Part shown: in pieces, positions 37,506 through 48,732 of the stretch
Layout: each line of letters starts with the position of its first letter
Position numbering within the stretch: the first letter of the stretch is position 1
Source: Erysipelotrichaceae bacterium NK3D112
GTDB lineage: Bacteria; Bacillota_I; Bacilli_A; Erysipelotrichales; Erysipelotrichaceae
Length of the DNA: 64,000 nucleotides
Reading direction: 5' to 3'
Assembly (NCBI GenBank): GCA_000701725.1
Contig: JNJQ01000001.1
Location: forward strand, 62,001 to 126,000
Notes under the pieces: generated by a model
Told to the model about the DNA's origin: nothing
Seen by the model: only the letters and a program-made list of their open reading frames with translations
Database searches by the model: none
Made by a program: the position numbers and the translations under genes

Positions 37506-38444
37506 TTATTCAAAACACTTTTTCATAAAGCCTTCAACGATGTCGAGAACTTCCTCTGTCCAGAATTCCGGACCGCCATGATCGGCACCCTGGATCAGAT
37601 ACATTGTCACATCATGGCCGGTTTCCTTCAGACGGTTGTAAAGAATCACACTGCCGGTGCAGTTGACCGTGCGGTCCTTTGTGCCATGGAATATCAGCAT
37701 CGGCGCGATCTTTGTGTTTTCATCAATGTGGCATTCCGCGCTCAGCACCTTTGCCAGCTCCATATCATTTTCAAGCAGGTTTTTTCCGCCCATGACTCTT
37801 CCTTCCGGAGAATCGGGCAGACAATGATTCACCGTCTGCGGGTTGGAGTCGGGCTCCATGACCGAAACGGAACCGTAATAATTGACGATGCCGCATACTT
37901 CCGCGGAGATACCGGGGAAGAGGTTCTGTTCTGTATCATCATTATGCAGCAAGCCTCCCCATACCGCCGTATGGCCGCCGGAAGAATCACCGGCAAGAAT
38001 GATCCGGTCAGGATCGATGCCCCATGCCGCATGTGTTTTTCTGAGATAGCGTACTGCATTGAGCGCGTCGCATGCCTGGGCGGGGAAGTAAGCGATGCCT
38101 GAATGACGGTATTCGACAATCGCGCAGACATAGCCTCTTTGGGCAAGTCTTGAGAGGTTGACAAGATTCGCATAGACATACTGTTTCATCCAGCCTGATC
38201 CCTGCACAAAGACAAAGCACGGTCTGCTGAAATTCTGCTTTTCGCCAAAGGGCACAAAGCCGTCATTGCGGCTGGCCGGAATCAGAATCTGCAGATGCAG
38301 CTTAACGCCGTTAACCTCGGCATATTCCACATCATGCATGTAATGAACACTGCGTTCATCACCGCTTGTCGGGATGACTCTGACGCCTTCAATCTCTTCG
38401 GTAAATTCCGGGAATTCCTTCCATGTGTATTTTCTGACTTCCAT
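37506..38444 (-). CDS. Alpha/beta hydrolase, carboxylesterase-type
   Basis: A 312-residue hydrolase of the hormone-sensitive-lipase/BD-FAE-like type. The oxyanion region CFVFVQGSGWMKQ lies near residue 80, the nucleophile elbow AGDSSGGHTAVWGG near residue 145, and the His in IQGADHGGPEFW near residue 290. I chose ATG 38444, seven bases after AGGAGG; the longer frame to 38522 adds an unlike N-terminus with no ribosome site. It stands alone between two terminators. Similar enzymes cleave acetyl or feruloyl groups from plant polysaccharides, which would suit the glycoside-rich context. Confidence 0.88.
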   Translation of the reverse strand: MEVRKYTWKEFPEFTEEIEGVRVIPTSGDERSVHYMHDVEYAEVNGVKLHLQILIPASRNDGFVPFGEKQNFSRPCFVFVQGSGWMKQYVYANLVNLSRLAQRGYVCAIVEYRHSGIAYFPAQACDALNAVRYLRKTHAAWGIDPDRIILAGDSSGGHTAVWGGLLHNDDTEQNLFPGISAEVCGIVNYYGSVSVMEPDSNPQTVNHCLPDSPEGRVMGGKNLLENDMELAKVLSAECHIDENTKIAPMLIFHGTKDRTVNCTGSVILYNRLKETGHDVTMYLIQGADHGGPEFWTEEVLDIVEGFMKKCFE

Positions 38445-38572
38445 CTGTATGCCTCCTGAGTTCTTTATGATGACGGTATGATTCAGATTATTTGCGTGTT
38501 TCCAAAATGATTTTCTGCTCAATTGGTTTTTTCTCCATTCATTATAATGCGCTGTCTTCAGTTAATGGAAAA

Positions 38573-38613
38573 CAAAAAAAGAAAGATTCAGGGAAATCAT
38601 CCCTGAACCTTTC
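38573..38613 (-). terminator. Terminator of GH1-C
   Basis: Minus strand TTCAGGGA / TCCCTGAA, extended by CTTTC/GAAAG, followed by a T run. Confidence 0.87.
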
Positions 38614-38626
38614 ATTCATGATCAGC

Positions 38627-41656
<3,030 letters not shown>

Positions 41657-41673
41657 TCCATTGATTCATCATT

Positions 41674-41703
41674 GGGACAGGTCTGAAAAGCCTGTCCTTT
41701 TTC
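41674..41703 (+). terminator. Terminator of GH1-D
   Basis: GGACAGG / CCTGTCC, nine-base loop, then TTTTT. Confidence 0.87.
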
Positions 41704-41715
41704 AATACGTATGCA

Positions 41716-41724
41716 TGGTATCAT
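41716..41724 (+). promoter_or_regulatory. Extended -10 promoter TGGTATCAT
   Basis: Identical nine bases to the icd promoter element at 7175; 19 bases before the acetyltransferase ATG. Confidence 0.52.
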
Positions 41725-41743
41725 AGAAGGCGGGAGAACATCT

Positions 41744-42355
41744 ATGACACAATATGAACGCATGGTTCAGGGCCTCATCTATGATCCGGCTGATGAAGAG
41801 ATCATCAATGAGCAGGGACCCTATTATGAAAAACTGTATGAATTCAATCAGTTAAGACCTTCACAGACAGAAGAAAAACAGAAATACATGAAGGAGGTCT
41901 TCGCCGAGTGCGGCGAAAACTGCTATATCGAACTGCCGTTTCATGCCAACTGGGGCGGACATCATCTGCATTTCGGAAACAATGTCTACGCCAATTTCGG
42001 ACTGACGCTGGTTGATGACGGTCATATCTATGTCGGTGATTATGTCATGTTCGCACCGCATGTCACAATCGCCACCGCCAATCATCCGCTCAATGCGGAT
42101 CTGCGCAGAAGGGGATTACAGTACGCAAAGGATGTGCACATCGGTGAAAACACCTGGATCGGCGCCGGGGCAATGATCATGCCCGGTGTCACGATCGGAA
42201 AAAACACCGTGATCGGTGCGGGCAGCGTTGTCACCCGTGACATCCCCGACAACGTGCTGGCAGCAGGGGTTCCATGCCGTGTGATCCGTGAAATCGGGGA
42301 ACATGAAAAAGAGTATTTCTATCAAAACGAACGGATCGACTGGGAGAATCTCTGA
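41744..42355 (+). CDS. Maltose/galactoside O-acetyltransferase family protein
   Basis: A 203-residue left-handed beta-helix acetyltransferase. The N-terminal 55 residues are the helical Mac domain (MVQGLIYDPADEEI), followed by hexapeptide repeats from about 60 to 185. The catalytic His is in ATANHPLNADLRRRG near residue 113, and the C-terminal repeats IGAGAMIMPGVTIGKNTVIGAGSVV are plain. These trimeric enzymes acetylate sugars with acetyl-CoA, often non-metabolisable glycosides for export, which fits its place right after a beta-glucosidase gene. GGGAGA precedes the ATG. Confidence 0.92.
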   Translation: MTQYERMVQGLIYDPADEEIINEQGPYYEKLYEFNQLRPSQTEEKQKYMKEVFAECGENCYIELPFHANWGGHHLHFGNNVYANFGLTLVDDGHIYVGDYVMFAPHVTIATANHPLNADLRRRGLQYAKDVHIGENTWIGAGAMIMPGVTIGKNTVIGAGSVVTRDIPDNVLAAGVPCRVIREIGEHEKEYFYQNERIDWENL

Positions 42356-42403
42356 AAAAACACAGCTGCGAAACCGGTGATCTGAAACAATCAGACCATA
42401 AAG

Positions 42404-42432
42404 AAAACAGAAGCCGAGCACTTCTGTTTTTA
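42404..42432. terminator. Bidirectional terminator
   Basis: Ten-base arms AAAACAGAAG / CTTCTGTTTT with a seven-base loop between two convergent genes. Confidence 0.85.
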
Positions 42433-42440
42433 TTATGTAT

Positions 42441-43031
42441 TCAGATCCAGGTGACGGGATTGCCCTTGCGGGGCAAAGCATTCCTTACCGGCATGCCGTC
42501 CTCTGTATCAGGATAACCTGTTGCAAGCGCGCCATAGATGCGCTCGTTTTCGCCGAGTCCGTATTTTCTGAACAGGGCAAGAACTTCCTGATCCTCATTG
42601 AGCCATTTGAGCTGGTTGATCCAGCATGTGCCGATGTTCAGATCATTGCCCATGATCATCATGTTTTCCAGTGCGCATGCGCAGTCGGCGATATTGTTTC
42701 CATAGTCTTTCTGATTGGCGGTGACAATCAGAGCCGCGCAATCATAGTGGAAACGGTAGCCGCCTTTTTTTGAACGCATGATCGAGGAGGCAAGGGAAGG
42801 ATAGATGCCTTCATACAGCTCCATCTTTGCGAATGCCTGCTCACAGATTTCAGCCAGCTGATCAAGCGCCTTGCGGTCCGTGATCACAAAGAAGTGGGTG
42901 GTCTGGGAATTGCCGCCGCTGGGCGCATAACGACCTGCCTCAACCAGTTTTTCAAGAATTTCCTTTTCAAGTGGTCCGGATGAAAAAGCCCTGGTGCTTC
43001 TTCTGGTTGTGATCAGTTCATAAGCATCCAT
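42441..43031 (-). CDS. Nitroreductase family flavoprotein
   Basis: A 196-residue FMN-binding oxidoreductase. The FMN contacts at the N-terminus (TTRRSTRAF near residue 8), the APSGGNSQTTHF block near residue 36 and the C-terminal IYGALATGYPD region are characteristic. The homodimeric enzymes use NAD(P)H to reduce quinones, flavins or nitro compounds; the true substrate is unclear. AAGGAG lies seven bases before the ATG. The DegV gene is 19 bases upstream on the same strand. Confidence 0.92.
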   Translation of the reverse strand: MDAYELITTRRSTRAFSSGPLEKEILEKLVEAGRYAPSGGNSQTTHFFVITDRKALDQLAEICEQAFAKMELYEGIYPSLASSIMRSKKGGYRFHYDCAALIVTANQKDYGNNIADCACALENMMIMGNDLNIGTCWINQLKWLNEDQEVLALFRKYGLGENERIYGALATGYPDTEDGMPVRNALPRKGNPVTWI

Positions 43032-43050
43032 GATTACTCCTTATAAGGGT

Positions 43051-43914
43051 TTAACGTTCAGTGCCAAGGAAGAACAGGCCGAGCATGCCCGGACCCACAT
43101 GGGCGCCCGAGAAGGGCTCATGGGGACAGATCGTGATATTGGCATCGGGAGTGATTTCAAGAATCATCTCTTTCAGTTTTTCCGCATCCTCAAGACAGTC
43201 GCCATGCGAAATAAACACATCCGGCTGTTTCAGGTCCATATGCTTTTCACTGTATTTGTCAGCCAGGGTGCGGATCGCTTTTTTTCTGCCCCTGCACATT
43301 GCGCTTGACACAATATGGCCGGTTGAATCGCCGTACAGCACAGGTTTGATCTTCAATGTTGTGCCGATTAATGCGGCTGCGCCGGAAACTCTTCCGGTGC
43401 GTTTCAGGAAGTTCAGATCATCGACGGTGAAATACTGACAGCAATGTTCCACCATCTCATCCAGAATCACGGATGCCTCTTTGCACGGGGTGTTTTCCTT
43501 GGCGAGCTCTGCCGCTTTCAGCGCGAGCAGACCGTCGCCGAAGCCGCAGCCATGGGAGTCCACGATATGGACCAGTCTCTCAGGATAATCCTCCATCAGC
43601 TGATCCGCCGCGGTTTTCGCCGCGTTGTAAGTGCCGGAGATGCCGGAGCTCATGGCAATATAGACAATATCGTTTCCTTCTTTGAGCACCGGTTCAAAGC
43701 TGTCCAGAAACAGGGCCGTGTTCAGAAGGCTGGTCTTGATATCCGCGCCGCCGCGCAGCTGTTCGTAATATGCATGCACATCAAAGTCCTCGATATCCCC
43801 GTTGTAGGTATCCGGGACACCGTTGACCGTATATGCGATGGGAAGAAGCTTTATTCCGTCCAGAAGCCTTCCGGGAAGATTGGCGGTACCGTCCGCGAAA
43901 ACAACAAATGACAT
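43051..43914 (-). CDS. DegV family fatty-acid-binding protein
   Basis: A 287-residue protein of the DegV/FakB group, which carry fatty acids to the kinase FakA for phosphorylation. The conserved lipid-pocket segments are seen: DGTANLP near residue 8, IKTSLLNTALF near residue 59 and MSSGISGTYNAA near residue 88, plus the C-terminal ISHGDC. The fatty acid species cannot be told. GAGGAG lies before the ATG; TATAAT is present about 25 bases upstream on the minus strand. Leads a two-gene unit with the nitroreductase. Confidence 0.92.
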   Translation of the reverse strand: MSFVVFADGTANLPGRLLDGIKLLPIAYTVNGVPDTYNGDIEDFDVHAYYEQLRGGADIKTSLLNTALFLDSFEPVLKEGNDIVYIAMSSGISGTYNAAKTAADQLMEDYPERLVHIVDSHGCGFGDGLLALKAAELAKENTPCKEASVILDEMVEHCCQYFTVDDLNFLKRTGRVSGAAALIGTTLKIKPVLYGDSTGHIVSSAMCRGRKKAIRTLADKYSEKHMDLKQPDVFISHGDCLEDAEKLKEMILEITPDANITICPHEPFSGAHVGPGMLGLFFLGTER

Positions 43915-43979
43915 AAGAATCTCCTCAATTGTTCCGTAATATTATAGCGCAAAAAAACAAAATGTACGGTCTGCAGACA

Positions 43980-44009
43980 TTGTGAACATCCCTCAGCGGG
44001 GGGTATGAT
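43980..44009 (+). promoter_or_regulatory. Promoter of the alpha/beta hydrolase gene
   Basis: -35 TTGTGA at 43980-43985, 18-base spacer, -10 TATGAT at 44004-44009. Confidence 0.6.
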
Positions 44010-44024
44010 GGAAATGAGGAAAAC

Positions 44025-44768
44025 ATGCATTACGAACAATACGGGCAATCAGAGAATCCGGTGATCCTTCTGCTGCATGGCGGCGGCTTTTCCGTATGGA
44101 ATTACCGCAAAGCGGCAGAACTGTTAAGCAATGAGTACCGTGTCATCCTGCCGTATCTTGACGGACATGCGGGAAGTGAGGATGCCTTTATCAGCATCGA
44201 AACATGCGCAAAGCATGTCATTGATCTGATTAATGAACAGTTTAACGGACAGGTGCTTCTGCTGGGAGGTCTGTCCCTTGGCGCACAGACGGTCTGCGAA
44301 ATGCTGGCGCAGAGAAATGACATCGCCCGCTATGCATTGCTGGAAAGCGCGTCGGTGATTGCCGATCAACTGACTGGTTCTCTGATTGGTCCCACATTCT
44401 CGGCATCATACGGTCTTGTGAAAAGAAGGCGCTTTGCGAAAATGCAGTTTGACTATTACCGTCTGGATCAGGAATATTTTGAGGAATATTACCGAGATAC
44501 CTTCGCCGTTTCAAAACAAAACCTCACCGCCTTCACAAAAGCCAGTGCCCTCTATGAGGCAAAGGAAGAAATCAGAAACACGCAGGCAAAGACAATGATC
44601 ATTGCAGGTTCAAAAGAACCGAAGATCGTTCTGAAAAGCGCTCAAAAGCTTCATGAAATGATGAGGCATAGTGAACTGCAAATCAAAGAGGGGATGTATC
44701 ACGGACAATTGTCCATGAACCATCCTGAGGAATATGTACAGATCATAAAAGAACTGCTTCAGAAGTGA
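44025..44768 (+). CDS. Alpha/beta hydrolase
   Basis: A 247-residue hydrolase with the oxyanion block LLLHGGGFSVWN near residue 14 and the nucleophile elbow GGLSLGAQT near residue 82. The acid probably lies in IIAGSKEPKIV near residue 197 and the His is in KEGMYHGQLSMN near residue 226. A middle lid covers about residues 112-175. Substrate is unknown. The terminator stem begins inside the last codons of this gene. Confidence 0.87.
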   Translation: MHYEQYGQSENPVILLLHGGGFSVWNYRKAAELLSNEYRVILPYLDGHAGSEDAFISIETCAKHVIDLINEQFNGQVLLLGGLSLGAQTVCEMLAQRNDIARYALLESASVIADQLTGSLIGPTFSASYGLVKRRRFAKMQFDYYRLDQEYFEEYYRDTFAVSKQNLTAFTKASALYEAKEEIRNTQAKTMIIAGSKEPKIVLKSAQKLHEMMRHSELQIKEGMYHGQLSMNHPEEYVQIIKELLQK

Positions 44769-44780
44769 GGCAGTTCTTTT
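44747..44780. terminator. Bidirectional terminator overlapping the hydrolase 3' end
   Basis: Eleven-base arms AAAAGAACTGC / GCAGTTCTTTT around a twelve-base loop. The left arm lies within coding sequence and the TGA is in the loop; the minus-strand gene stops at its other edge. Confidence 0.8.
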
Positions 44781-45710
44781 CTAAAGATCCAGTTTCAGCT
44801 GCGCATTGATCCAGGATTTCTGATTCACATCCTTCACGGTATCATCCGCTTCGATGTGTCCGATCAGCAGAGGAGATTCCGGATCATGTTTTTTCATATT
44901 GCGGATCACGATCTCGCGGTCATAATTCGCATAGCAGTATTTGCAGAAATGAGCGCATGTATTGTAGGCGCCGATATCATTGCCGAGCAGGCAGCTGCAG
45001 CCATCACGTGCCGGCGTTCCTTTGGGCACACTCAGCTCTTCGCCGATGGCCTGTTCAATGATCTGCTTTGTCATACAGCCGTTCATGTCCGCTCCATAGC
45101 GGGCAAGCTCTTTGCTTTCAAGACATCCGGTCAGAATCATATGGTGCTTCTCACAGCTTTGCACAAAGGCTTTGGTCAGTGTGATCTGATCATCATAAGA
45201 GACCTCACGAACCTCCGGGAAGTTGCGTTTTGTTTTTTCATAAAGATCGATGAATGAGAAGACAGCCCTGTCCGTATAGCCTTCCAGCAGGGAGGCAATT
45301 GTCTCAAATGCGCGGATATGATAGGCGATATCATATTTCTGATTCACAAATACCGGATCATAGCGCCATACCATGCGTTTGTGGCCGATGTGCTTTGAAA
45401 GGGTGATGAATGATTCAATGACGCGGTGCTTGTCAGGCACATTTGGTTCAATGTCTTTGCCATAAGGGGTAATCGTCACATACCAGAACTGCCGGAAGGC
45501 ATCCAGCTCATGAATGTCCTTCAGGATCGGTTCCGGATTTTTTGTGCAGAAAACAAGCGCGTCAACGCTGCGCGGATCAAGGACATAGCGGCTCACAAGT
45601 TTCGGATAATACGGATTTCTGGCCATCAGAAAACCGGCATGGACACGATTGATCAGCCATGCGCTGTAAAAAGCCGGAATGTCGGTTCTTGAACCCGTAT
45701 TGATAATCAT
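44781..45710 (-). CDS. DUF1848 protein, putative Fe-S
   Basis: A 309-residue protein of the DUF1848 family. The N-terminal part (IINTGSRTDIPAFYSAWLINRV, VDALVFCTKNPEP) resembles a radical-enzyme barrel, and near residue 263 the C-terminal CAHFCKYCYANYD supplies a CxxxCxxC cluster that could hold an iron-sulfur cluster; CSCLLGNDIGAYN precedes it. Its reaction is unknown. It follows the LysR gene by 18 bases, with GAGG as ribosome site, so the two are likely cotranscribed. Confidence 0.87.
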   Translation of the reverse strand: MIINTGSRTDIPAFYSAWLINRVHAGFLMARNPYYPKLVSRYVLDPRSVDALVFCTKNPEPILKDIHELDAFRQFWYVTITPYGKDIEPNVPDKHRVIESFITLSKHIGHKRMVWRYDPVFVNQKYDIAYHIRAFETIASLLEGYTDRAVFSFIDLYEKTKRNFPEVREVSYDDQITLTKAFVQSCEKHHMILTGCLESKELARYGADMNGCMTKQIIEQAIGEELSVPKGTPARDGCSCLLGNDIGAYNTCAHFCKYCYANYDREIVIRNMKKHDPESPLLIGHIEADDTVKDVNQKSWINAQLKLDL

Positions 45711-45728
45711 AAAACCTCACGGAAAGGA

Positions 45729-46595
45729 TCAGAATGTTTTCTGCCTGAGCCTGTCGATGAAGAAATTCACCGCCGGTGTGAACACCTGGTATTTCTTCCA
45801 GATCAAGTGGCATCTTTGATGAACCTCAAAATCAAGCGGCCGTATGGTGAGCAAAGAGTCTCCGCTCACATTGATCAGATGGCCGAATCCGATTGCGCAT
45901 CCCATGCCGTCCTCAACGAGAACGGAGGCGTTGTAAATCAGATTGTATACAGCCGCAATTCTCAGCTTGTCCACGGGAAGATCCGAACTCAGAAGGGAAA
46001 CGGCTGCGCGCGGCACGAGCAGATCAGTATTCTCAAGATCTTCGGCACTGATGCGCTCCTTTGCGGCAAGGGGATGATCCCTGCGCATCAGCACATTGAG
46101 CTGATCCGCTTCCGGCAGACGGATGCCCTGATAAAGGGTATGATCATAATCCGTGAAAATCAAAGCGATGTCAATCAGACCGCTGTCAAGCTGATCCTTT
46201 AAATCAGCGGTATCGCCGCTGGTGATTGTGAAGTGAATATCGGGATATTCCCGACGGATTTCTGCAGCTGTTTCGGAAAGATAATGGAAGGCCCGTGATT
46301 CACCGGCGCCGATATGGATTTCACCGCTCAGTCTGGAATGGGCCAGAGAGATTTCGCTTTCCGTCATCTGCATTAACCGCACCATTTCCTCCGCACGCCG
46401 CTTGAGGATCATTCCTTCTTCGGTCAGTCTGATGCGTCTGCTTCCGCGTTCAAACAAAGTGACGCCAAGCTCCTCTTCGAGATCCTTGATCTGTCTGGAA
46501 AGGGCGGGCTGTGAAACATGAAGAGCTTCCGCTGCAGCGGAGATGTTTCCTTCTCTGGTGACGGCAAGATAATATTCCATGATCCGGATATCCAT
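45729..46595 (-). CDS. LysR-family transcription regulator
   Basis: A 288-residue regulator. Residues about 1-60 hold the winged helix-turn-helix (AAEALHVSQPALSRQIKDLEEELGVTLFER), followed by the linker helix and a periplasmic-binding-protein-like effector domain to the end. Such proteins bind a dyad near their own promoter and control a divergent gene; the divergent neighbour here is an alpha/beta hydrolase, and the LTTR-like dyad lies between them. GGGAGG lies five bases before the ATG. Confidence 0.94.
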   Translation of the reverse strand: MDIRIMEYYLAVTREGNISAAAEALHVSQPALSRQIKDLEEELGVTLFERGSRRIRLTEEGMILKRRAEEMVRLMQMTESEISLAHSRLSGEIHIGAGESRAFHYLSETAAEIRREYPDIHFTITSGDTADLKDQLDSGLIDIALIFTDYDHTLYQGIRLPEADQLNVLMRRDHPLAAKERISAEDLENTDLLVPRAAVSLLSSDLPVDKLRIAAVYNLIYNASVLVEDGMGCAIGFGHLINVSGDSLLTIRPLDFEVHQRCHLIWKKYQVFTPAVNFFIDRLRQKTF

Positions 46596-46625
46596 AAAAA
46601 CCTCCCGTTGGCAATCTATGCTGAA

Positions 46626-46646
46626 ATTGAATGGCTATATATCAAT
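46626..46646. promoter_or_regulatory. LysR-type dyad ATTGA-N11-TCAAT
   Basis: Perfect five-base inverted arms with an 11-base centre, in the 120-base gap between the LysR gene and the divergent hydrolase. LysR proteins typically bind T-N11-A dyads of this form. Confidence 0.6.
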
Positions 46647-46715
46647 TATAAGTATTTGTGTATGGGTTTGAAAGAGAATATATTGAACCTGCATAAAGAA
46701 CAGGAGGACATGAAG

Positions 46716-47669
46716 ATGTCATACGGCTATATTGCAGAATTGAATGAAAACGTCATCCGCACACATGTGCGCTATAACAACCGCTATGGAACAGCGATCG
46801 CTGCGGATCTTTACATGGCGAAGGATGTCGATGAAAACGCAAAGCTTCCCGCTCTGATCGTTGGCGCGCCTTATGGCGGGGTCAAGGAACAGGGACCGTG
46901 CGTCTATGCCAATGAACTGGCGCAGAGAGGATTCATCGTTCTGACGTTCGATCAGGTTCATATGGGCGAATCCGGCGGCGAACCGAGAAGAGTCTCCTCA
47001 CCGGATCTGTTTGCGGAATCATTCAGCGCGGCAGTCGATTATCTTGGCACAAAGGTGAAAAACGCAGACCGTGAAAAGATCGGCGTGATCGGCATCTGCG
47101 GCTCGGGCGGCTTCGCACTGTCCGCGGCAGCGGTTGATGTGCGCATCAAAGCGGTCGCGACAGCTTCCATGTATGACATTTCCAATGTCCGAGAAATGGC
47201 ATCCCTGAATCAGGAACAGCTCGAAGGAATGAAAAAGGCTCTTGCGCTGCAGAGATGGAAGGATGCCGAAAACGGCGAGATGGAATACAAACCATCCTTC
47301 CCGGAAACCCCTTATGCGGATGATGAACTGCCTGAAACCGATCCGAGAACCAATGAATGGAACCGCTTCTATGCCGTCAAGCGCGGTCATCATCCCAATG
47401 CCCGCGGCGGCTTCACAACCACTTCGGCTCTGAGCATGCTGCAGTTTAATTGTCTGGATTACATCGATGAGATTTCACCGCGTCCCGTACTGCTGATTGC
47501 CGGTGACCGTGCCCATTCACTTTCCTATTCTGAGCGGGCATACAGACTGGCGGCGCAGCCCAAAGAGCTTTACATCGTAAACGATGCGGAACATATCGAT
47601 CTCTATGACCGCACCGACCGCATTCCCTTTGACAAGCTGGAAGCATTCTTCAAAGAGAGTCTTGCATGA
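46716..47669 (+). CDS. Alpha/beta hydrolase, YcjY-like
   Basis: A 317-residue hydrolase. The oxyanion block LIVGAPYGGVKEQGP near residue 47, nucleophile elbow GICGSGGFALS near residue 127, the acid in PRPVLLIAGDRAHS near residue 258 and His in NDAEHIDLYD near residue 291 follow the YcjY/DLH order. I chose the ATG at 46716, eight bases from AGGAGG; the ATG at 46710 is only two bases from it. Likely controlled by the divergent LysR. Substrate unknown. Confidence 0.85.
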   Translation: MSYGYIAELNENVIRTHVRYNNRYGTAIAADLYMAKDVDENAKLPALIVGAPYGGVKEQGPCVYANELAQRGFIVLTFDQVHMGESGGEPRRVSSPDLFAESFSAAVDYLGTKVKNADREKIGVIGICGSGGFALSAAAVDVRIKAVATASMYDISNVREMASLNQEQLEGMKKALALQRWKDAENGEMEYKPSFPETPYADDELPETDPRTNEWNRFYAVKRGHHPNARGGFTTTSALSMLQFNCLDYIDEISPRPVLLIAGDRAHSLSYSERAYRLAAQPKELYIVNDAEHIDLYDRTDRIPFDKLEAFFKESLA

Positions 47670-47884
47670 GCCATCTGGATCAGAAGGAGATCAGGGAGAA
47701 TCTTTGCGATGCCGGCTGCACGCAAAGCGAAGTCACACAGATCATTGAATGCATTGCATGCAATGACATCAAAAGCGCCAATCAGAAAATCACGGCATGC
47801 AGGAAAAAGCATCTCGATCACCTGCATGAAAGCCAGAAGTGCATCGACAGGCTTGATTATCTTTCCTATCATCTCAACCATTGA
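47666..47884 (+). CDS. Small Cys-rich helical protein, unknown
   Basis: A 72-residue protein that overlaps the hydrolase gene by ATGA. It has four Cys spaced as C-C-C-C with CDAGC near residue 14, CIAC near residue 29, and later CRKKH and KCID, in a predicted helical setting (KEIRENLCDAGCTQSEVTQIIECIACNDIKSANQKITAC). I recall similar short proteins in Firmicutes but no function. It may be a metal- or regulator-binding partner of the upstream hydrolase. Confidence 0.6.
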   Translation: MSHLDQKEIRENLCDAGCTQSEVTQIIECIACNDIKSANQKITACRKKHLDHLHESQKCIDRLDYLSYHLNH

Positions 47885-47911
47885 AAATCCTCCCGGTCCG
47901 GGAGGATTTTT
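47884..47911. terminator. Bidirectional terminator
   Basis: Near-perfect arms AAAATCCTCCCGG / CCGGGAGGATTTT, with the stop codons of both flanking genes at its edges. Confidence 0.88.
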
Positions 47912-48720
47912 CAGATATTCGTTCCTGTGCGGGGAAGACGCGGTATCGCAAATCTGCTGTCAATGCCAAACAGCATTTTCACAATCCAGAACATCACCAC
48001 CAATACCAGCACCGGGATGACGCACGCAGTCACGATCAGTACGGCAACCGCTTCGATGAAATTGTTGAGGATGCCCTCAAAGCGGCTTGTCACGGTGTTG
48101 ACACCGCCTTCAATCGTTGAGATGAAGCGGTCCCAGATGGTCTGCGTCTCGGCGTTGTCCTGGATTTCCTCAGCGCTTTCCTTGGCGCTGTCGATGGTCT
48201 CCTGGATGGAATTGTCATAGGTGTTCTCAATCGTTTTGGATATGCCCACACTGGCCGGTATCACAAAATACAGAATGACAGAGAACAGACAGACCCGTAA
48301 GGCTGTCCTGCGCCAGTTCACAAATCTCGGACGGATCAGCGATCCGATTGTCATCAGACAGGCAAACGGAATCAGAAAACGGAATACGACATGGCCGGTG
48401 ATCGTGACAAGATACTTTTCCAGAAAGACGGCGCATAAGACAATCATCGTATAGGTCGAAATATCCGCCAGCTTATCAGCGATCGGGGTGCCGATGTCAC
48501 CGGGAATCATCGTGATGGCAGCGCTTGAGGCGGTGGCTGCGGCTGTCAGCTCCAGCACGGTCTTCTTTTTGGAATCAAGATATGCGATGGAAGCCTGTGT
48601 GAAGGCAGGTGAAGTCGCCGCCTTCGCAAACAGTGTCATGGACAGCAGTCCCGTCAGCAACAGAACCGCGATCCAGAAGAGATTGCGCTGTTTTTCATCC
48701 AAGTTTTTGTAAAAATCCAT
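47911..48720 (-). CDS. Multi-pass membrane protein, unknown
   Basis: A 269-residue membrane protein with hydrophobic segments near 14-32, 85-105, 110-125, 140-160 and 222-250. A stretch ELTAAATASSAAITMIPGD near residue 56 is small-residue rich and reminds me of a conserved Firmicute protein of unknown role. A soluble part of about 60 residues (about 160-220, ISKTIENTYDNSIQETIDSAKE) is charged and likely coiled coil. It lies 12 bases after rsmF on the same strand, with GGGAGG before the ATG. Confidence 0.65.
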   Translation of the reverse strand: MDFYKNLDEKQRNLFWIAVLLLTGLLSMTLFAKAATSPAFTQASIAYLDSKKKTVLELTAAATASSAAITMIPGDIGTPIADKLADISTYTMIVLCAVFLEKYLVTITGHVVFRFLIPFACLMTIGSLIRPRFVNWRRTALRVCLFSVILYFVIPASVGISKTIENTYDNSIQETIDSAKESAEEIQDNAETQTIWDRFISTIEGGVNTVTSRFEGILNNFIEAVAVLIVTACVIPVLVLVVMFWIVKMLFGIDSRFAIPRLPRTGTNI

Positions 48721-48732
48721 AAAACCTCCCGT

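Noticed and set aside
38445-38522. 26-residue N-terminal extension of the carboxylesterase
   Set aside because: No ribosome site at 38522, while AGGAGG lies seven bases before ATG 38444.
38541-38550. TATAAT at 38542 as a plus-strand promoter
   Set aside because: ATTATAAT reads as -10 on both strands and no plus-strand gene follows; the minus reading for the carboxylesterase is possible but the -35 is poor.
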